This document shows positions 9,025 to 18,336 of a stretch of 64,000 bases of DNA, piece after piece. The translations under genes and the position numbers were made by a program. This DNA is from Dethiosulfovibrio peptidovorans (GTDB lineage Bacteria > Synergistota > Synergistia > Synergistales > Dethiosulfovibrionaceae): positions 81,107 to 145,106 of the forward strand of contig PDTB01000018.1 in assembly GCA_002748665.1 (NCBI GenBank), written 5' to 3'. The notes below the pieces were generated by a model, which saw nothing but the letters and a program-made list of their open reading frames with translations, was not told where the DNA came from and ran no database searches. Within the stretch, counting starts at the first letter, position 1, and each line of letters opens with the position of its first letter.

Positions 9025-9086
9025 TGATCCGTTTCCCATGATTTTTTGGGATAGAAGAGGCTATGTTCGTGAGGTGTGTGCTGTTT

Positions 9087-10895
9087 ATGGATCCCAAAAG
9101 GATACGAAATTTTTCCATCATCGCTCATATCGACCACGGAAAATCCACCATCGCTGATCGGATGTTGGAGATGACCGGGACCATCGATAAGAGAAATATG
9201 AAAGAGCAGGTGCTCGATAATCTGGAGCTGGAACGGGAGCGAGGGATCACGATCAAGTCGGTTCCCGTTCGTATGGACTACGTGGCCTCCGATGGTGAGT
9301 CCTATGTTTTGAACCTGATCGATACCCCGGGACACGTGGACTTCAGTTATGAGGTCTCCCGGTCTTTAGCGGCCTGTGAGGGGGCCTTGCTGGTTGTGGA
9401 CGCAGCTCAGGGTGTGGAGGCTCAGACCCTGGCCAACGCTTACAAAGCCATCGATCAGGATCTTGAGATCGTTCCGGTGATCAACAAGATCGATCTTCCC
9501 TCAGCTCGGCCGGACGAGATCCGTCAAGAAATTGAGGACGTGGTGGGACTGGACGCTTCCGAGGTGGTCTTAGCCAGTGCTAAGAACGGTGTAGGGATCA
9601 ACGAGGCCCTGGATCGGGTGGTACGGGATGTGCCGCCCCCCCAGGGGGAAACGGACGCTCCTCTGCGGGCCTTGATCTTCGACTCGGTGTACGATAACTA
9701 TCGTGGCGTTATCTGCTATATCCGGGTGGTGGATGGTCGAATCAGCTCTGGTGACGATGTGGTCTTCATGGCCACGGGCCGTCGCTACACAGTTGAGGAG
9801 GTGGGGGTGTTTAAGCCGGGGTTCACTCCGGCGGACTCCCTGTCCGTGGGGGAGGTCGGCTACCTCACGGCCAGTATCAAATCCTTGGAAGAAGCCCGGG
9901 TTGGCGACACGGTGACCCTTGGCGGTCGCCCTGCCGAAGCGCCTCTGCCCGGGTATCAGTCGGTGAAGCCCGTCGTGTACTGCGGGTTCTATCCGGTGGA
10001 TCGGGATGAGTATCCTCAGCTTCGGGAAGCGCTGGAAAAACTCAAGCTGAACGACGCATCCATCGATTTTGAGCCAGAGACATCCACAGCTTTGGGTTTT
10101 GGTTTCCGATGCGGTTTCCTGGGGCTTCTCCACATGGACATCACCAGGGAACGACTTCAGAGGGAATTCGATGTCCAGCTGGTGGCCACGGCTCCCAACG
10201 TGGTGTATCGAGTGCTGAGTCGGAGGGACGAGGAGATCGAGGCTCACAGACCGTCGGACTTCCCCGATATGGGGGCCGTTGCGTCCGTGTCGGAGCCCGT
10301 GATACGTCTCACTGTCTATGTTCCGTCCGAGTACGTGGGTAAGGTCATGCAGCTGTGTCAGGAGAAGCGGGGGACCTTTATCTCGATTGATTATCTCACC
10401 CCCGATCGGGCTCGGGCTGTCTACGACGTGCCTCTGGCCGAGTTTATAGTGGACTTCTACGACCAGCTTCAGTCTCAGACCAGAGGGTATGCCTCCCTGG
10501 ATTACGATCATGTCGGATTTAGGGAATCCGACCTGGTCAAGGTCGATGTGCTGATCAATCACGAACCGGTGGATGCCTTCTCGTTTATATGTCACCAGGA
10601 TGACGCCTACCATAGGGGACAGCAGGCGGTGAAAAAACTTAAGGAGCTCATCCCTCGTCAATTGTTTGAGGTGCCGCTCCAGGCGTCGGTTGGCAAGAAG
10701 GTGATCGTGAGATCGAACGTGAAAGCCTTACGGAAGGACGTGCTGGCCAAGTGTTACGGTGGTGATATCACCAGAAAGCGAAAGCTTCTGGAAAAACAGA
10801 AGAAAGGTAAAGAAAAAATGAAGCTCATCGGGAAAGTCTCCATCCCTCCAGATGCCTTCATGTCTTTCCTCAATGTGGACGGTGACCGAAGCTGA
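9087..10895 (+). CDS. lepA: Elongation factor 4 (LepA), ribosome back-translocation GTPase
   Basis: Ribosome-associated translational GTPase. 602 aa, family-typical. G1 is [16 protein letters not shown], the switch I region has [11 protein letters not shown]3 is [11 protein letters not shown] and G4 is NKIDLP. The elongation-factor G-like domains follow, with the LepA-specific C-terminal domain ending [13 protein letters not shown]. An ATG at 9063 in frame would add eight residues. ATG 9087 ([20 protein letters not shown]) matches the family and has GAGG 12-14 nt upstream, so it is preferred with moderate certainty. Overlaps hemW by 14 nt. Confidence 0.94.
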   Translation: MDPKRIRNFSIIAHIDHGKSTIADRMLEMTGTIDKRNMKEQVLDNLELERERGITIKSVPVRMDYVASDGESYVLNLIDTPGHVDFSYEVSRSLAACEGALLVVDAAQGVEAQTLANAYKAIDQDLEIVPVINKIDLPSARPDEIRQEIEDVVGLDASEVVLASAKNGVGINEALDRVVRDVPPPQGETDAPLRALIFDSVYDNYRGVICYIRVVDGRISSGDDVVFMATGRRYTVEEVGVFKPGFTPADSLSVGEVGYLTASIKSLEEARVGDTVTLGGRPAEAPLPGYQSVKPVVYCGFYPVDRDEYPQLREALEKLKLNDASIDFEPETSTALGFGFRCGFLGLLHMDITRERLQREFDVQLVATAPNVVYRVLSRRDEEIEAHRPSDFPDMGAVASVSEPVIRLTVYVPSEYVGKVMQLCQEKRGTFISIDYLTPDRARAVYDVPLAEFIVDFYDQLQSQTRGYASLDYDHVGFRESDLVKVDVLINHEPVDAFSFICHQDDAYHRGQQAVKKLKELIPRQLFEVPLQASVGKKVIVRSNVKALRKDVLAKCYGGDITRKRKLLEKQKKGKEKMKLIGKVSIPPDAFMSFLNVDGDRS

Positions 10896-12027
10896 GAGAG
10901 AGGGGCTGAAAAGGCCCCTCTCTCTTTATATCCATGTGCCGTTTTGTCGATCTAAATGTCCGTATTGTGCTTTCCCCAGCGACCTTTGTCGGGAAGGGGA
11001 CATGGATGCCTACCTGTCAGTGTTGGAGAGGGACTTGGCAGCGTGGCGTTTCAGGGCAGGAGGCCCTCTTCGGTTTCGAACGATTTACATAGGAGGCGGA
11101 ACTCCCACAGTTCTACCGCCTCGACGATGGGTTGATCTTCTGAAAATCCTTGATCGTTACAGCCACGGCTCTCCAGAAGAATTCACCGTGGAGGCGAATC
11201 CCGAGAGCCTGAGCGCTGAGCATCTTCGACTTTGGCAGGCATGGGGAGTCTCCCGAGTGAGCGTAGGAGTCCAAAGCCTGGACGACGGAATCCTTCGATG
11301 GCTGGGTCGGATCTACAATGGGAATAGAGCGCGGTGGGCTTTGGCCATGACGGTGGATGCTGGATTCGCTGTGAGTGCTGATCTTATGTTCGGTCTCGCA
11401 GGTCAGGATCTTCGACTGTGGCATCAGGACCTCTCGAACGTCCTCTCCTTGGGTGTCTCTCACCTGTCGGTATATCAGCTGACTATCGAGTCTCAATCCC
11501 GTTGGGGGGACTCCCCTCCTGAAGGGATGGCAGATGGGTACGGGCAGTATCGATGGGCTCAGTTGTATCTGTCACGTTGTGGTTTGGATCAATATGAGGT
11601 CGCCAGCTTTGCTCTGCCTGGGGCGGCGTCTCGTCATAATCTAGCGTACTGGCGGCGGGAGAACGTGATTGGTGTAGGGCCCGGTGCATGGGGGTATCTT
11701 GAGGGGTTTCGATATGCCAACGAGCCTGATCTGGGTCGATATGTCGCTGCCCTTATGGAGGGCCTTTCTACCTTGGCCTATAGCGAACGACTTGGCGGTC
11801 TTGCAGCAGCCTCGGAAGCGGCTATCCTGGCCCTTCGGACCGTCTGGGGAATCGATATACATGACTACGGTCTCAGGTTTGGCTCCGAGGCGTTGGATCG
11901 TTTGGAGGCTGCTCTGAGGGCTATGCCCGAGAATTGCCTGCGTTGGTCAGGGCAGAGGGTGGCCTTTTCGGCTAAAGGGATGAGGGTGGCTAACTCTTTG
12001 TGGGAGATGTTGCTGTGGGATGAATAG
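10882..12027 (+). CDS. hemW: Radical SAM heme chaperone HemW-like protein
   Basis: About 381 aa. It begins with the HemW-type N-terminus [19 protein letters not shown], which contains the radical-SAM CX3CX2C. The residue after CPYC-A is Phe, where coproporphyrinogen dehydrogenase HemN has a further Cys, so HemW fits better than HemN. Also visible are [21 protein letters not shown] and SVGVQSLDD. HemW binds heme and is thought to deliver it to respiratory enzymes. The start is uncertain: ATG 10852, ATG 10873 and GTG 10882 are in frame, all inside the lepA end and none with a strong site. GTG 10882 gives the most family-like N-terminus. Confidence 0.85.
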   Translation: MTEAEREGLKRPLSLYIHVPFCRSKCPYCAFPSDLCREGDMDAYLSVLERDLAAWRFRAGGPLRFRTIYIGGGTPTVLPPRRWVDLLKILDRYSHGSPEEFTVEANPESLSAEHLRLWQAWGVSRVSVGVQSLDDGILRWLGRIYNGNRARWALAMTVDAGFAVSADLMFGLAGQDLRLWHQDLSNVLSLGVSHLSVYQLTIESQSRWGDSPPEGMADGYGQYRWAQLYLSRCGLDQYEVASFALPGAASRHNLAYWRRENVIGVGPGAWGYLEGFRYANEPDLGRYVAALMEGLSTLAYSERLGGLAAASEAAILALRTVWGIDIHDYGLRFGSEALDRLEAALRAMPENCLRWSGQRVAFSAKGMRVANSLWEMLLWDE

Positions 12028-12047
12028 GGACGGGGAGGATCGATGAC

Positions 12048-12992
12048 ATGAAGAAGGTCGTGGAGCGCCTCAGGGGGATGGGGGTGCCCGTCGCCCTGAA
12101 TGAACCTCTGAAAAAACACTGTACGTGGAAAATCGGTGGCCCCGCCGACATGTACCTCCGACCGACCTCGGTCCAAGAAGTGGCCCGAGCGACGGCTTTT
12201 CTGGATGAAGCTCAAGTACCCTGGATGGTGGTTGGACAGGGGTCTAACCTCCTGTTCGATGACCTGGGGTTTCGAGGGGCAGTGCTGGAGATGCGGTCCG
12301 GTCTGTCGGGGATCGAATTTGACGGGGATAGGGTGACCGTCGGAGCAGGGACATGGATGCCCTGTCTCGCCCGAGCCACCGCATGTGCTGGATTGTCGGG
12401 GTTGGAGCATGCTGTGGGCATTCCCGGAGCTGTCGGAGGGGTGGTGGTGATGAACGGCGGCAGCCTTCGTCACTCGTTGGGCGACGTCGTTGAGTGGGTT
12501 CGCTTTGTTCGAGGTGGGGATGTTTTTCAGATACCCCGTGATGAATGCGGGTTTGGGTATCGTCGCTCTGTCTTTCAGAATGGTCGGGATATCGTGGTTG
12601 CGGCAGGGCTCCGGTTGACCTGTCGAGATCGTCGTGAGGTTCGCCGGGAGATGCTGGATGATCTTCGAGTACGTCGAGGAAAGTTCCCCTTGAAATATCC
12701 CAACTGTGGCTCGGTCTTCAGCAACGATCCAGTCATCCATAGCAAGTGGGGGCCGCCGGGAAAGGTCGTCGAGAGCTGTGGCCTGAAGGGGCTTCGATTG
12801 GGGAATGCCATGGTGAGCCACAAGCACGCTAATTTCATCCTCAACCTGGGAGGAGCGACCTCCTCTGACGTAATCGGATTAGTTCAAGCGATTCGAAGGG
12901 TTGTGGCCCAGGTTACAGGGGATTTTATTCCTTGTGAGGTCCGCTACGTTCGGCCTGAGGGCTATGTGCTTCCTCTAGACCGGATTTTCTGA
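12048..12992 (+). CDS. murB: UDP-N-acetylenolpyruvoylglucosamine reductase
   Basis: FAD enzyme that reduces UDP-GlcNAc-enolpyruvate to UDP-MurNAc in peptidoglycan synthesis. 314 aa. The FAD-binding region includes NEPLKKHCTWKIGGPAD, VVGQGSNLLFDD and AVGIPGAVGGVVVMNGG. The substrate part has YRRSVFQ, PNCGSVFSNDP (the catalytic Ser region), LRLGNAMVSHKHANFI and the C-terminal CEVRYV with the conserved Glu. Length and lack of the E. coli insert suggest the shorter MurB type. Site GGGGAGG lies 9 nt before the ATG. Third gene of the lepA-hemW-murB run. Confidence 0.94.
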   Translation: MKKVVERLRGMGVPVALNEPLKKHCTWKIGGPADMYLRPTSVQEVARATAFLDEAQVPWMVVGQGSNLLFDDLGFRGAVLEMRSGLSGIEFDGDRVTVGAGTWMPCLARATACAGLSGLEHAVGIPGAVGGVVVMNGGSLRHSLGDVVEWVRFVRGGDVFQIPRDECGFGYRRSVFQNGRDIVVAAGLRLTCRDRREVRREMLDDLRVRRGKFPLKYPNCGSVFSNDPVIHSKWGPPGKVVESCGLKGLRLGNAMVSHKHANFILNLGGATSSDVIGLVQAIRRVVAQVTGDFIPCEVRYVRPEGYVLPLDRIF

Positions 12993-13022
12993 TGGGGCCA
13001 TCCCGTTCCTTGCTTTTTTTTG
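12992..13022 (+). terminator. Weak candidate terminator after murB
   Basis: A very short stem (GATG/CATC) at the murB stop is followed about 15 nt later by a run of eight T (13013-13020). The stem is too small and too far from the T run for a confident call. Confidence 0.25.
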
Positions 13023-13051
13023 CGTAATACTACCAGTTTTGCTGCTCATAG

Positions 13052-13060
13052 TGGTATAGT
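13052..13060 (+). promoter_or_regulatory. Extended -10 promoter candidate for speD
   Basis: TGGTATAGT is an extended -10 element (TGn plus TATAGT) 71 nt upstream of the speD ATG. No good -35 is seen at 17 bp, which is common for extended -10 promoters. Confidence 0.45.
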
Positions 13061-13131
13061 TTATTTGGTGGTGTCTGGAAGTGACCGTACGCTGGGATCC
13101 CAGGCAACCCTATTTTTTCTGGGGGTGTGTG

Positions 13132-13950
13132 ATGACGGAAGACCGGATCAAACTGTACGGTTTCAATAATCTTACCAAAAGCCTGTGTTTCAACCTCTAC
13201 GATATCTGCTATGCTCAAAGCATGGTAGAACGTCGGGAGTACATCAAATACATCGATGATGAGTACTCGGCCGATCGGGTCACTGCCATCCTCAGCGATG
13301 TGGCGGAAATTATAGGAGCTACTATCCTCAATGTGGCGAAGCAGGACTATGAACCACAGGGGGCGAGCGTTACCATGCTGATCGCTGAGGAGCCAGTTCC
13401 TCCAGAGCTTCGAGGAAGTGAGTCGGAGCGGGAACAACCGATGCCTGGCCCTCTGCCGGGCACGGTTCTGGGTCACCTGGATAAAAGCCATATCACAGTG
13501 CATACCTATCCAGAGCAACATCCCGACAACGGCATCAGCACCTTTCGAGCTGACATCGACGTGTCCACCTGTGGGCGTATATCCCCTCTTCGGGCACTCA
13601 ACTACCTGATCCATCGCTTCAACCCAGATATTGCCTGCATCGATTACCGGGTGCGGGGGTTCACCCGGGATGTGGATGGGAACAAATACTTTATCGACCA
13701 CGACATCAACTCCATACAGGACTTCATAGCGAGAGACACCAGGGATCGATATACTATGTACGACGTGAACGTATATCAGGAAAATCTCTTCTGCACGAGG
13801 ATGACCCTACGGGACTTTGATCTCGACGATTATCTGTTTCACGTGAACGCCGAGGATATCCGACCGTCAAAACGCAGGATAATCACCGATAAGATCAAGA
13901 CCGAGATGTCGGAGATATTTTCCGGTCGCAACCTGAAGGTCTTTCGGTGA
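13132..13950 (+). CDS. speD: S-adenosylmethionine decarboxylase proenzyme (E. coli-type SpeD)
   Basis: Pyruvoyl enzyme that makes decarboxylated SAM for spermidine synthesis. 272 aa, matching the long class 1A form rather than the about 120-aa Bacillus form. It starts [18 protein letters not shown] and keeps the DICYA motif. Self-cleavage is expected in [14 protein letters not shown] between Lys118 and Ser119, giving the pyruvoyl cap on the alpha chain. The frame stays open to GTG 13081, but the ATG with GGGGGT just upstream matches the family. No speE is adjacent. It stands alone with its own promoter candidate and a 3' hairpin. Confidence 0.95.
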   Translation: MTEDRIKLYGFNNLTKSLCFNLYDICYAQSMVERREYIKYIDDEYSADRVTAILSDVAEIIGATILNVAKQDYEPQGASVTMLIAEEPVPPELRGSESEREQPMPGPLPGTVLGHLDKSHITVHTYPEQHPDNGISTFRADIDVSTCGRISPLRALNYLIHRFNPDIACIDYRVRGFTRDVDGNKYFIDHDINSIQDFIARDTRDRYTMYDVNVYQENLFCTRMTLRDFDLDDYLFHVNAEDIRPSKRRIITDKIKTEMSEIFSGRNLKVFR

Positions 13951-13967
13951 GACTGTGGGCCTGTACG

Positions 13968-14000
13968 AGGAGGCCGGGCCCCTTACGGACCCGGCCTCCT
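13968..14000. terminator. GC-rich hairpin between convergent speD and yedF
   Basis: Perfect 11-bp inverted repeat AGGAGGCCGGG (13968-13978) and CCCGGCCTCCT (13990-14000) around an 11-nt loop. It lies 18 nt after the speD stop and 20 nt beyond the yedF stop, so it can serve both convergent transcripts. Neither side has a strong T run. Confidence 0.6.
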
Positions 14001-14019
14001 GTCTATTCGCATATAGGGT

Positions 14020-14652
14020 CTAGATGGTGAGAGTCTTGTCTGCTTCTAAAAGGGCTTCGGCGATGTCAAACATGTTGGATATCTCACCAACCTGTACCTG
14101 ATCAGACACCCCAAAGTGATTGACGCAGGTCCCGCAGACCAGGATTCGGCATCCTTTGGACTGAAGCTCCTGAAGACTTTCCCAAGCTGAGCTGTCCTTC
14201 AGGGCCAGTCGGACTCCCTCATTCATGAGAGCCAGGGTGTTCGGAATCAGGGGGGACCCGACCTGGTGGATGCTCCCAAGGAATCCCTTGATGAGGACCT
14301 CCCCGAGTTCCCGATCCGTTCCTCCCAGGACATCTCTGGAGATGAGGACGGTGGTTGAGGGCGATTGTCTTGGGGAGAAGGTCGTCTCCTGAGCCGTCAG
14401 GGGGTTGGGTTGGGGAGGCGACTCCTGGATGGTTGTACTTTCAGGGAGGGTCCCCGTGATGATGATGTCCAGATCGTTCTCCGCCTCCAGGGAGATGTTG
14501 AAGCCCTTGCTTTTAAGGAGTCGGGAGACGTTTTGCCCTGCTACAGGGTTGTCGACGATGACCCGAAGGTTCTCTCGATTCCTCTCAATGGCTTTTTTGG
14601 TTAGAATAACCGGCTCAGGGCAGGGTTTCCCTCTGGTGTCCACGATCTGCAT
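14020..14652 (-). CDS. yedF: YedF-like TusA/DsrE fusion, selenium-metabolism protein
   Basis: 210 aa. Residues 1-70 form a TusA-like domain (MQIVDTRGKPCPEPVILTKK, with the CPxP motif used to carry sulfur or selenium). A Pro/Gln/Ser/Thr-rich linker follows, then a C-terminal DsrE-like domain with CGTCVNHFG near the end. The frame is open to 14739, but ATG 14652 has GGAGG 11 nt upstream. In many genomes this two-domain form sits with sel genes; here it diverges from selA-selB. A role as selenium carrier is inference from domain and position; the reaction is not shown by sequence. Confidence 0.85.
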   Translation of the reverse strand: MQIVDTRGKPCPEPVILTKKAIERNRENLRVIVDNPVAGQNVSRLLKSKGFNISLEAENDLDIIITGTLPESTTIQESPPQPNPLTAQETTFSPRQSPSTTVLISRDVLGGTDRELGEVLIKGFLGSIHQVGSPLIPNTLALMNEGVRLALKDSSAWESLQELQSKGCRILVCGTCVNHFGVSDQVQVGEISNMFDIAEALLEADKTLTI

Positions 14653-14700
14653 GCTTGATCGACCTCCTTGATCCTCGGTGGATTCTTGGGGAATAGAAAA

Positions 14701-14709
14701 AGTATACCA
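14701..14709 (-). promoter_or_regulatory. Extended -10 promoter candidate for yedF
   Basis: On the minus strand TGGTATACT (extended -10) lies about 50 nt before the yedF ATG, without a clear -35 box. In the same 104-nt spacer the plus strand holds an imperfect 8-bp stem at 14713-14733 followed by TTTTC, just before selA, which could be a weak attenuator. Confidence 0.35.
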
Positions 14710-14756
14710 TCGACGAAGCCTCTTCGGCCTCGTTTTCAACGAAAAATCAGGAACGG

Positions 14757-16178
14757 ATGGTGACCATCTCGATTATGAACGAACGTACACAGGTCCTCCT
14801 TCGGTCTCTTCCAGCTATGGAGATCATGCTCAGCGACCCACGCAATGTATCACATCTGAAAAGCGTGAATCGGGATCTTTTGAAGAATATGTGCTCCTCG
14901 GTTTTGGACGAGTTCCGACGGTCCATTTTGGAGGGAGAGAGGATATCCTTTGACGAGGACGAGCTGTTTGGTGAATTGGATCGTCGAATTCTCGCCGTTG
15001 CCCGACCGAGCCTTGTCCCTGTGGTGAACGGCACCGGGGTTGTCGTGCATACCAACCTGGGCCGCTCCTGTCTGGCTCCTGAGGCAGCCTCCGTAGTCGA
15101 TCTGGTTTCCCGTCGCTACGACACCCTGGAATACGATCTGGAGGCTGGGGAGAGGGGCCATCGAAACTCGCATGTGGAGGGGCTTCTGTGCTGCCTGACC
15201 GGGGCCGAGGCCGCTGTGGTGGTGAACAACAACGCCGGGGCTGTGCTCCTGTGCCTTGCGGCTCTGGGAAGTGGCAAATCGGCGATGGTCTCTCGGGGAG
15301 AGTTGGTTGAGATCGGAGGCTCGTTCAGGATCCCCGATATCATGGCTTTTTCCGGGGTCAGGCTTGTGGAGGTGGGAGCTACCAACAGAACTCATCTCAG
15401 GGATTACGAGAGGGCGCTGGAGTATGACACTTCCATGGTCATGAAGGTTCACCCCTCCAACTTCAGGATCCTGGGATTTCACTCGGAGGTCTCCCGTGAG
15501 GAGCTGGCTCGCCTGTCGCATGAGAGAGATCTGATATTCATGGAAGACCTTGGAAGCGGCATCCTGGTGGACCTGGAGCCCTTGGGTCTGGCGGGAGAAC
15601 CTACGGTGGCGCAGTGCCTGGAGGCCGGGGTGGATCTGGTCACCTTCTCCGGTGATAAGCTTCTGGGTGGCCCTCAGATCGGCGGTATTGTCGGGAGGAA
15701 GGCCCTCGTGGATCGTATTCGAACCCACCCCCTTCTCCGAGCTCTTCGATGTGACAAGATGACCTTGGCCGCTTTCGAGGCGACACTGCGCATCTATCTT
15801 CGGGGCGAATGGCGAAAGATCCCCACGTTGGATATGCTGGCCAGATCTCCCGAGGCAATTCGGGAGCGGTGTGACCGTTTGGCCGCCGCCTTGGCCTCGG
15901 TGGTTGCTTCCGATGGACAGGTCTCGGTGACGGAGGTGCAGGATGCCGTCGGTGGCGGAGCCTTCCCTGCCACGGATATGCTCGGGTACGCCGTGGCCGT
16001 TCGTGTAGGCTCCTGCAGTGCAGGTCGCCTTCAGGAACGGCTGAGGGCGTGTGCTACCCCAGTGATCGCCGGAGCCAGGGACGATACCCTTTTAATCCAT
16101 GGTCGCACCCTTCTGGCTGACGACGATGAGCGGGTGGTTCGAGCCTTTACTTTATTAGTGGAGGAGGGGTGGTCGTGA
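14757..16178 (+). CDS. selA: L-seryl-tRNA(Sec) selenium transferase
   Basis: PLP enzyme converting Ser-tRNA(Sec) to Sec-tRNA(Sec) with selenophosphate. 473 aa, full length. Motifs: the N-terminal domain (LLRSLPAMEIMLSD), VVNGTGVVVHTNLGRSCL, EYDLEAGERGHRNSHVE, VVVNNNAGAVLLCL and the PLP lysine in VTFSGDKLLGGPQIGGIVG. ATG 14757 with AGGA 4 nt upstream is used; ATG 14775 is an alternative. It overlaps selB by 4 nt. With selB and yedF this shows the organism makes selenoproteins; selD and selC were not found in the window. Confidence 0.96.
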   Translation: MVTISIMNERTQVLLRSLPAMEIMLSDPRNVSHLKSVNRDLLKNMCSSVLDEFRRSILEGERISFDEDELFGELDRRILAVARPSLVPVVNGTGVVVHTNLGRSCLAPEAASVVDLVSRRYDTLEYDLEAGERGHRNSHVEGLLCCLTGAEAAVVVNNNAGAVLLCLAALGSGKSAMVSRGELVEIGGSFRIPDIMAFSGVRLVEVGATNRTHLRDYERALEYDTSMVMKVHPSNFRILGFHSEVSREELARLSHERDLIFMEDLGSGILVDLEPLGLAGEPTVAQCLEAGVDLVTFSGDKLLGGPQIGGIVGRKALVDRIRTHPLLRALRCDKMTLAAFEATLRIYLRGEWRKIPTLDMLARSPEAIRERCDRLAAALASVVASDGQVSVTEVQDAVGGGAFPATDMLGYAVAVRVGSCSAGRLQERLRACATPVIAGARDDTLLIHGRTLLADDDERVVRAFTLLVEEGWS

Positions 16179-18085
16179 ATCAGGAAATCGCTTTGGTCAT
16201 CGGTACGGCCGGTCACATCGATCACGGGAAAACCTCCTTGGTCAAGGCCCTGACCGGTCACGATTGCGACAGGCTTTCGGAAGAGCGCAAACGGGGAATC
16301 ACCATCGAGCTGGGCTTTGCTCCCTTAATGCTTCCGAGTCAGCGAGTCGTCAGCGTCGTGGACGTTCCTGGGCACGAGCGATTCATCCGTCAGATGGTTG
16401 CCGGTGCGTCAGGCCTTGACGCTGTAATCCTCGTGGTGGCTGCTGACGAAGGAGTCATGCCTCAGACCAGGGAACACCTGGATATCATCAAGCTCTTGGG
16501 GGTTCATGAGGGGTTCGTCGTCCTCACGAAATCGGACCTGGTGGATGACGAGATGTTGGAACTGGCAACGGCCGACGTCGAGGACCTGGTCTCTGGAACC
16601 TTTTTGGAGGGATGTCCCATGATCCCGGCGTCGTCGACCACCGGGCGGGGTGTGGACGATATTCTGAGAGAGTTGGAGAAGCTGGTCGACAGGGTCGTCC
16701 CTCGAGAACGAGCAGGGGCTTTCTTTATGCCCGTGGATCGGGCATTCCCCGTGGCGGGGTTTGGGACAGTGGTGACTGGCACGGCCTACAGGGGAGCGCT
16801 GGATCAGGGGGCCAACGTGGAGATTCTTCCGTCGGGACTCAACAGCAGGGTGCGTAGCGTCCAGGTCCACGGTTCGTCCGTGGACGAGGCTCAAGCGGGG
16901 CAGCGAGTGGCGATGAGCCTGAGTGCCCTGTCGGTGGACCAGCTGAGTCGGGGTGACGTCGTCTGTGCTTCCGGAGTCTTTCGCTCCTCGACCTGTCTGG
17001 ACGTTTCCCTTTCCCTGTTGCCTCACGCTCCAGAACCAGTAAAGCACTGGCAGAGACTTCGGGTTCACGTGGGAACGTCGGATATCCTCGCTCGAGTGGC
17101 CTTTTTGGACCGAAAAGAGCTTGAGCCCGGAGATGTGTCACCGGCCCAATTGGTCCTGGAGGAACCTGTGGTAGTTACAGTGACTCAGAGATTTGTGATT
17201 CGCTTCTACAGTCCCCTTCGAACCATCGGAGGTGGAGAGGTCCTTGCTCCCTATGGTCGAAAAGCCAGAGGCTCTCAGGCCCGAGTTCAGGCTGTACGTC
17301 GGCTCAAGCGTCTCGCGTCGGTTCGTTCCAGATCCGAGAGGGTTGAGGCCTTGCTTGCCTTTTGGGGGCGGATGACACTGGACGATCTTATCGTACAGGC
17401 TCAGGAAACCCGTAAGGGGTTGGTCGCTCTCCTGTCCGAAAACTCCGCTATCTCTGTTTTGCCTGTGGGGAACGGTGTTGCCTTGTCGGCCGATGAGATT
17501 CAGCGCCTCAGTGGAGAAATCGTCGGTTTCGTTCAAACCTACCACGAAGAACATCCCCGTCAGGATGGTCCCCCCCCTGATATAGTGGTCAACCACCTTT
17601 TCCCTGAGGGGGATCGCAAGTTGGGGCGGGCCTGTCTGGACAGGATGGTTCAGAGAGGTGAGCTGGTGTCTCGGGAAGGTGTTTTGGCTCTGCCGGATTT
17701 TGAGCCCAGGGACGATCAAGCGCTTCAGATCGCTCTGGACGCTCTTCTGGTCCTCTGTGATGAGACAGGGTTTCAACCGCCTCTCCTGGCTGACTGCCCA
17801 GCACTCCTGAACATGGTCCCCAACGATTTCTCTAAATTGCTCAGTGAGGCGAGGAACATGGGACTCGTTTCGGTCGTGGACGGGACATTTCTTCTCTCTT
17901 CGTCCGTTGAGGCTCGTCTCATGGAGGTTTTGCGATCGGTTGAGGGGGGCATCACCATAGCTTCGGTGCGTGATATTACAGGAAGCAGCCGAAAATTCGT
18001 TCTCCCTCTTCTGGAATATCTGGATGGCAAGGGATTGACACGCCGGGTTGGCGATCGACGAATTATCCTGGGGGGGACTGCTTGA
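16175..18085 (+). CDS. selB: Selenocysteine-specific elongation factor
   Basis: Delivers Sec-tRNA(Sec) to UGA codons with a SECIS element. 636 aa. The GTPase domain has GTAGHIDHGKTSLVKAL (G1), ERKRGITIELGF (switch I), VDVPGHERFIRQM (G3) and LTKSDLVD (G4). EF-Tu-like domains follow, then C-terminal winged-helix repeats that bind the mRNA hairpin. GTG 16175 forms a GTGA overlap with the selA stop and is properly spaced from GGAGGAGGGG; GTG 16169 is too close to that site. Firm identification. Confidence 0.96.
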   Translation: MNQEIALVIGTAGHIDHGKTSLVKALTGHDCDRLSEERKRGITIELGFAPLMLPSQRVVSVVDVPGHERFIRQMVAGASGLDAVILVVAADEGVMPQTREHLDIIKLLGVHEGFVVLTKSDLVDDEMLELATADVEDLVSGTFLEGCPMIPASSTTGRGVDDILRELEKLVDRVVPRERAGAFFMPVDRAFPVAGFGTVVTGTAYRGALDQGANVEILPSGLNSRVRSVQVHGSSVDEAQAGQRVAMSLSALSVDQLSRGDVVCASGVFRSSTCLDVSLSLLPHAPEPVKHWQRLRVHVGTSDILARVAFLDRKELEPGDVSPAQLVLEEPVVVTVTQRFVIRFYSPLRTIGGGEVLAPYGRKARGSQARVQAVRRLKRLASVRSRSERVEALLAFWGRMTLDDLIVQAQETRKGLVALLSENSAISVLPVGNGVALSADEIQRLSGEIVGFVQTYHEEHPRQDGPPPDIVVNHLFPEGDRKLGRACLDRMVQRGELVSREGVLALPDFEPRDDQALQIALDALLVLCDETGFQPPLLADCPALLNMVPNDFSKLLSEARNMGLVSVVDGTFLLSSSVEARLMEVLRSVEGGITIASVRDITGSSRKFVLPLLEYLDGKGLTRRVGDRRIILGGTA

Positions 18086-18336
18086 AGAAATTTGACACGA
18101 GAGAGTCCTCCACGTTCGGGCTTATGTTCCATTCTCCTGAGTATCGTAGGTACCTTCATGGGGGCGTCCACTTGAGAGGCCTCATGGGAAAGTTATTTCA
18201 GAACCTGTTGTGTCGTGGTGTGTATGGTCTGATACGCTTGTGTCGGATACCCTGTTCTTTCAGAACCTTCTCGAAGAGAGTCTTGCGCCCCTTGCGAGAA
18301 GTGAATCGATTGATGGACTCTGACAGAAGCGTGTGA
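18082..18336 (+). CDS. Unrecognised small ORF coupled to the selB stop (doubtful)
   Basis: An 84-codon frame opens with TTG overlapping the selB TGA (TTGA), with GGGGGGGAC upstream. The product is basic, begins MKKFDTRESSTFGLMFHSPE and is rich in Arg, Leu and Cys, with no motif I recognise. The same DNA carries hairpins, including a 5-bp stem at 18254-18266 and CTTCTCG/CGAGAAG at 18267-18301. The frame is followed directly by a decayed gene. It may be noncoding or the head of another broken gene. Confidence 0.25.
   Translation: MKKFDTRESSTFGLMFHSPEYRRYLHGGVHLRGLMGKLFQNLLCRGVYGLIRLCRIPCSFRTFSKRVLRPLREVNRLMDSDRSV

Noticed and set aside
8887-9086. Purine riboswitch upstream of purC
   Set aside because: The promoter lies only about 30 nt before the start codon, leaving no space for an aptamer.
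9570-10661. 363-codon minus-strand frame inside lepA
   Set aside because: Shadow of lepA: His/Gly/Pro-rich, no motifs, no start signals. Similar long antisense frames inside gspD (49671-50774), murB and livG were rejected for the same reason.
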